This document shows, one piece after another, positions 14,705 through 17,602 of a stretch of 17,602 bases of DNA. Origin of the DNA: Hondaea fermentalgiana (lineage: Eukaryota > Sar > Bigyra > Thraustochytrida > Thraustochytriidae); NCBI GenBank assembly GCA_014084085.1, contig NPFB01000204.1, forward strand, positions 53,334-70,935. The letters are read 5' to 3'. A program made the translations under genes and the position numbers. The notes under the pieces are model-generated. The model did no database searches, was not told where the DNA came from, and saw only the letters and a program-made list of their open reading frames with translations. The first letter of the stretch is position 1. Each line of letters starts with the position of its first letter.

Positions 14705-15712
14705 ATCTCGCGCCAACAAGTCTACCTTGCGGCCTGTGAAGAAGCATGCGACCGCCAAGCGGAGCACACTCTCGGCTTACACGAAGCGAACCTTGGGATC
14801 TGGCAACCTGCGAGCAGCAGTGACGCTCCCGGATAACGAGGATTTGAACGAATGGCTTGCTGCTAACACGGTGGACTTCTTCAATGAAATCTCGCTTCTC
14901 TACGGCCTCGTTTCCGACGATGCTGCCAAGTACACCAAGGCTGGTGATGGATTCCCTCCTGGCTTCGAGTACCGGTGGGCGGATGGCGTGCAAGTGACCA
15001 AACCAATGCGTGTGTCTTCGCCCGAATACGTCGACCTTGTTTTGCTCTGGACCGAGGACCAGATCAACAATGAGGACATTTTCCCTGTCTCTGAAACCCA
15101 GGCCTTTCCATCAGAATTCAAGAACTACGTCAAGGACATCTTCAAGAGGCTCTTTAGGTACGTTTCTTTTTTTCACATGCCTGTTTGGGGGGAGCAGGGG
15201 CTGCTTTTTCTTGCGTTTCCGCCTTTCTCGTTGGTCACGCGGACGCCCTTCATGACGATCCATTATGCAAGCGAGCTTCGTTCTGGCTGTCCCGTTACGA
15301 TTTCTTTTCTGATTGACCGTGAGTGGTACTAACTTACGCTTTTGTCTCGATTGCACCCCGGTCTGGCCGACACAGGATTTTTGCCATTATCTACCACCGG
15401 CACTTTGCCACCATTGAGAAGCTCGACGCCGCTGCGCACTTGAACACGTGCTTCAAGCACTTTATGTTCTTCATTCTCGAATTTGGCCTTGTTGTAAGTG
15501 AATTGCCATTGCTCGCCGTATTCCGCAGTCTATCGCCTTACTAACCGACCTTCGCTAAACCTGCCTTGGCCCTGCTGCCCGTGCGATCTCGTTCCTCTCC
15601 TCCACGATCCCTTTTTTTTTTTTTTTTCATCTAACAGGACGAGAAAGAAATGAAGGCTCTCAAGGGACCCTGCGACCGCATGGTCGAGGAGTACAAGAAG
15701 CAGTCCACCTAA
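14691..15712 (+). CDS. MOB1: MOB1-like kinase activator, three exons
   Basis: Role: coactivator of NDR/LATS-type kinases in Hippo/mitotic-exit signalling. Exons 14691-15157, 15376-15493 and 15638-15712 join to 219 residues (human MOB1A 216). Seen: N-terminal MNFLKSR, TLGSGNLRAAVTLP, DLNEWLAANTVDFFN, EYRWADG, FKRLFRIFAIIYHRHF, AHLNTCFKHFMFFILEFGLV. Thr12 and Thr34 match the MST-phosphorylated Thr12/Thr35 of human MOB1A. Oddity: the human zinc ligands Cys79, Cys84, His161 and His166 correspond to Ala78, Lys83, Ile160 and His165, so three of four are gone in a gapless alignment. Splice sites are GT-AG (AG|GTACGT, GTT|GTAAGT), in phases 2 and 0. An A-rich leader precedes the ATG. Family assignment is very secure; splice model is strong because it restores the family sequence exactly. 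Confidence 0.93.
15158..15375 (+). other. MOB1 intron 1 (218 nt)
   Basis: Donor GTACGT and acceptor CACAG. A perfect TACTAAC branch sequence at 15327-15333 lies 42 bases before the acceptor. Phase 2, splitting an Arg codon (AG|G). Removing it joins LFR to IFAIIYHRHF as in MOB1. Confidence 0.92.
15494..15637 (+). other. MOB1 intron 2 (144 nt)
   Basis: Donor GTAAGT and acceptor CTAACAG, phase 0, with a long T run (about 15611-15627) before the acceptor. A perfect TACTAAC is at 15539-15545, unusually far (92 bases) from the acceptor. The CTAAC at 15631-15635 is too close to the AG to serve as a normal branch point. Confidence 0.9.
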
Positions 15713-15787
15713 GGCGAGCGTTCTTGATCTTTACCCCGCATTGCCTCGCCTTGCCCCGCGAGCGCCGGCCGGGCCACTCGGAAAGAA

Positions 15788-15793
15788 AATAAA
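15788..15793 (+). terminator. AATAAA polyadenylation signal of MOB1
   Basis: AATAAA lies 76 bases after the TAA stop, inside GAAAGAAAATAAAA. The same 14-mer sits immediately before the MOB1 start codon (14676-14689). Confidence 0.6.
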
Positions 15794-15950
15794 ATGGACC
15801 CTTACTTTTTAGCAGAGACTCCGTAATAGCAAAATCGGTCCGACATGTTGTGTGTTTCTCGTTCTTGTCCTACCCGCCTGACCTCGAGCTCGTGTCCCAT
15901 GAGCAGATCCGAATCAGCGCCAGCAAGATCAGAGCGGGACTCGGTGCAAG

Positions 15951-16035
15951 CGAAGCAAAGCAAAGCAAAGCAAAGCAAAGCGAAGCAAAGCAAAGCAAAG
16001 CAAAGCGAAGCAAAGCAAAGCAAAGCAAAGCAAAG
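15951..16035 (+). repeat. 17-unit pentanucleotide array (CAAAG/CGAAG)n
   Basis: Seventeen exact 5-bp units fill 15951-16035: fourteen CAAAG and three CGAAG (at 15951, 15981, 16006). It then decays into GGCAA/GGCA units to about 16066, just before the DECR2 ATG. Being a 15-nt period in codons, it stays open and would read as a Ser-Lys-Ala-Lys-Gln repeat if translated in the DECR2 frame. Confidence 0.9.
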
Positions 16036-16077
16036 CAAGCTAAGGCAAGGCAAGGCAGGGCAGGCAGAGGAGAAAAA

Positions 16078-16944
16078 ATGGCGGACGTGAACTCGCCCTT
16101 CAAGGCGAACGTCATTGCCGGGCGCGTCGTTCTGGTGACGGGAGGGGGGTCCGGAATCGGGTTCGGCATTGCGAAAACGCTGGGCGATCATGGAGCCAAG
16201 GTGGTCATTATGGGTAGGCGAGAGCAGTTCCTACAGGATGCCTGCGCCAAGTTGGAGCAGCGCGGCATCGAGACGGCGTACTACGCAGGGGATGTGCGCA
16301 AAGAGGAGGACGCCAAGGGCGTCGTGGACCTCGCGGTGTCCAAATTCGGCCGTCTCGGCACGCTGGTGAACTCTGCGGCCGGAAACTTTCTCGCCCCAGC
16401 CGAGGAGATGAGTCTCAACGCCTTCCGCACTGTGCTGGAGATTGATCTTTTTGGTGTCTTCAACATGTGCCGCTGCGCCTTTCCTGCGCTCAAAGAATCG
16501 GGTAACGGTGTCATCATTAACATTTCAGCAACCTTGCACTACAGTGCCACCTGGTACCAAACGCATGCCACGGCGGCAAAGAGTGCGATTGATTCGGTGA
16601 CGCGCCAGCTCGCGCTCGAATGGGGCACATACGGAATTCGCGTCAATGGCATTGCCCCAGGTCCTATTGCAGACACCCCGGGCTTGACGAAGCTTTCTGG
16701 CGGGCGCAATGAGAACGAGAAGATTGCCGCGGGCATTCCGATCGGTCGCGTTGGAACCACGCAAGACATCGGTCTCACTTCGCTCTTTCTCTGCACCGAG
16801 GCGGCCTCCTTTATTTCGGGTGACATCGTTGTCGTCGACGGTGGTCAGTGGCTCTTTTCTCCTCAAAGAGTTCCTCGCGAGCAGGTTTCCGGGTTTTCGC
16901 GCAAGATTGAGGGTTCTTCGCGCTCTCAAAAGGCCAAAATCTGA
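16078..16944 (+). CDS. DECR2: peroxisomal 2,4-dienoyl-CoA reductase (DECR2-like SDR)
   Basis: Role: NADPH-dependent reduction of 2,4-dienoyl-CoA to 3-enoyl-CoA, needed for beta-oxidation of polyunsaturated fatty acids, in the peroxisome. Seen: 288 residues (human DECR2 292). Nucleotide-binding TGGGSGIG at 21-28, NSAAGNF at 98-104, Asp123 in EIDLFGVFNM, and Lys168 in the active-site helix. APGPI is at 194-197 and its neighbours. The usual SDR Tyr four residues before the Lys is absent (Ala164), as in the peroxisomal DECR group, where Asp and Lys are described as catalytic. The C-terminus AKI is a conservative variant of the SKL peroxisomal signal. Start: ATG after GGAGAAAAA, placing the Rossmann motif about 20 residues in; an open extension to 15850 is repeat-derived. 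Intronless. In a lipid-accumulating protist this would fit PUFA turnover (inference). Confidence 0.92.
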   Translation: MADVNSPFKANVIAGRVVLVTGGGSGIGFGIAKTLGDHGAKVVIMGRREQFLQDACAKLEQRGIETAYYAGDVRKEEDAKGVVDLAVSKFGRLGTLVNSAAGNFLAPAEEMSLNAFRTVLEIDLFGVFNMCRCAFPALKESGNGVIINISATLHYSATWYQTHATAAKSAIDSVTRQLALEWGTYGIRVNGIAPGPIADTPGLTKLSGGRNENEKIAAGIPIGRVGTTQDIGLTSLFLCTEAASFISGDIVVVDGGQWLFSPQRVPREQVSGFSRKIEGSSRSQKAKI

Positions 16945-17602
16945 TTTTTTTGTAAAAATAAAATCAATGATCACTTTCTTTCATCTTTTTCAGATTTCCG
17001 ACAAGTCATGTTCCATTTCATTTCTTCTTTCCTGCGCTGTAGAGCGCAACCTTGATTTCGTTCTTCTTGTGCTCACTGTCTGGTGCTTGGTGACCACGTC
17101 GCGAATTGCATTGCCATGCATAGCATGCATGCATCTATGTACCGCATGTCTGACTGGCTAGCATAACACTTCATGCACGACTTTCCATTCCCGCCTCTGC
17201 GCTATACTTCTCTCCCCCTACTCGCCTCCCCCCTCTCGTTGCATTCCATGCACGCCTCACAGCCAGGCTCGCTGGCCTCGAGCGCGTCGAGCGAGACGAG
17301 CCGAGACGAGTCCCAGTCTCGGGCGGGCTGTCTTCCACTCGGCTAGCGGTCCGCACAGCAGTAAGCGACGCTAGTATTCGATCGCGTTCAACTACTTCCT
17401 ACCTGTCGCCTAGTACTCTGGCTGATGCCGCGCTCGTTCTCGTTGGCTGATTGACTGCGGCTCCGCGCTCGCGAGGCCGCGCGGCGCGGCGCAGGCCGGG
17501 CGAGGCCGGCAGACCCGGCTCGAGCGTCCGCGCGCGGGGCGCCAGCGGAGAGAGGCGCGGGGCGCGGCCTTGCGCGTCTCCTTCCGCACGGCGGGCGGGC
17601 GG
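16945..17602. other. 3' flank of DECR2, no gene seen
   Basis: After the polyadenylation signal comes T-rich DNA, then GCAT/ATGCAT repeats (about 17115-17133), a C/T-rich stretch (17185-17240) and an inverted repeat CCGAGAC/GTCTCGG (17301-17307 with 17316-17322). From about 17460 the sequence is very CpG-rich. That profile resembles the promoter or 5' leader regions elsewhere in the window, so a gene may begin beyond the right edge. No reading frame here is convincing. Confidence 0.45.
16957..16962 (+). terminator. AATAAA polyadenylation signal of DECR2
   Basis: AATAAA lies 12 bases after the TGA stop, within TGTAAAAATAAAATC. The preceding TGTA adds a typical upstream element. T-rich sequence follows. 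Confidence 0.6.

Larger units (their letters stand above)
15713..16077. other. intergenic region between MOB1 and DECR2
   Basis: Holds the MOB1 3' UTR with its AATAAA at 15788, then the DECR2 promoter and leader. The plus frame is open from an ATG at 15850 through the pentanucleotide array into DECR2. The peptide there is repeat-derived Lys/Gln/Ser/Ala, so I treat it as leader. No other gene seen. Confidence 0.6.

Noticed and set aside
15951..16035. Possible CRISPR-like or telomere-like array
   Set aside because: The 5-bp units have no spacers and the genome is eukaryotic; it is a simple microsatellite within a gene leader.
15850..16077. N-terminal extension of DECR2 from ATG 15850
   Set aside because: Mostly repeat-derived Lys/Gln/Ser/Ala peptide; the ATG at 16078 fits the family length and has an A-rich leader like other starts here. 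Kept as an open question in the findings.
17171..17356. Minus-strand frame of 61 codons near the right end
   Set aside because: Arg/Ser/Gly-rich, no motif, in C/T-rich and CpG-rich DNA; looks like chance.

Overview
The window looks like nuclear DNA from a GC-rich, gene-dense, intron-poor protist, most likely a stramenopile. My best guess is a labyrinthulomycete/thraustochytrid, by inference only. The reasons are: long uninterrupted eukaryotic ORFs, one gene with two short GT-AG introns that both hold a perfect TACTAAC, AATAAA-type polyadenylation hexamers, many homopeptide tracts (poly-Asp, poly-Gln, Asp-His), and a multi-finger protein of the WRKY19-like zinc-finger type that is common in stramenopiles.

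Layout from left to right: (1) 1-779, an upstream region with a cluster of CGCAAGT...CAAT motifs and a GA-rich leader. (2) 780-2441 (+), a protein with an acidic Asp/His domain followed by 12 CxxxxC...CxxH zinc-knuckle repeats. (3) 2673-10919 (-), a 2748-residue protein convergent with the first gene. Its body is the scaffold nucleoporin NUP188, its N-terminus has FG motifs, there is a SAM-like segment in the middle, and its C-terminus is an acyl-protein-thioesterase-like alpha/beta hydrolase. (4) 10920-11323, a 404-bp divergent promoter carrying two copies of the motif seen upstream of gene 1. (5) 11324-13984 (+), an acidic, ankyrin-repeat, class II histone deacetylase. (6) 14691-15712 (+), a three-exon MOB1 kinase coactivator that has lost three of its four zinc ligands. 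(7) 16078-16944 (+), a peroxisomal 2,4-dienoyl-CoA reductase (DECR2-like) with a C-terminal AKI targeting tripeptide and a pentanucleotide-repeat leader. (8) 16945-17602, no gene seen; the CpG-rich end is perhaps the promoter of a gene beyond the window.

The genes do not form one pathway. Themes are nuclear architecture and chromatin (NUP188 fusion and ANK-HDAC, sharing a promoter; a probable nuclear zinc-finger factor), Hippo/MEN-type signalling (MOB1) and peroxisomal fatty-acid oxidation (DECR2). The strongest novel candidates are the nucleoporin-thioesterase fusion with a Ser/Gln swap at its nucleophile elbow, the zinc-less MOB1, and the motif shared by two promoters.
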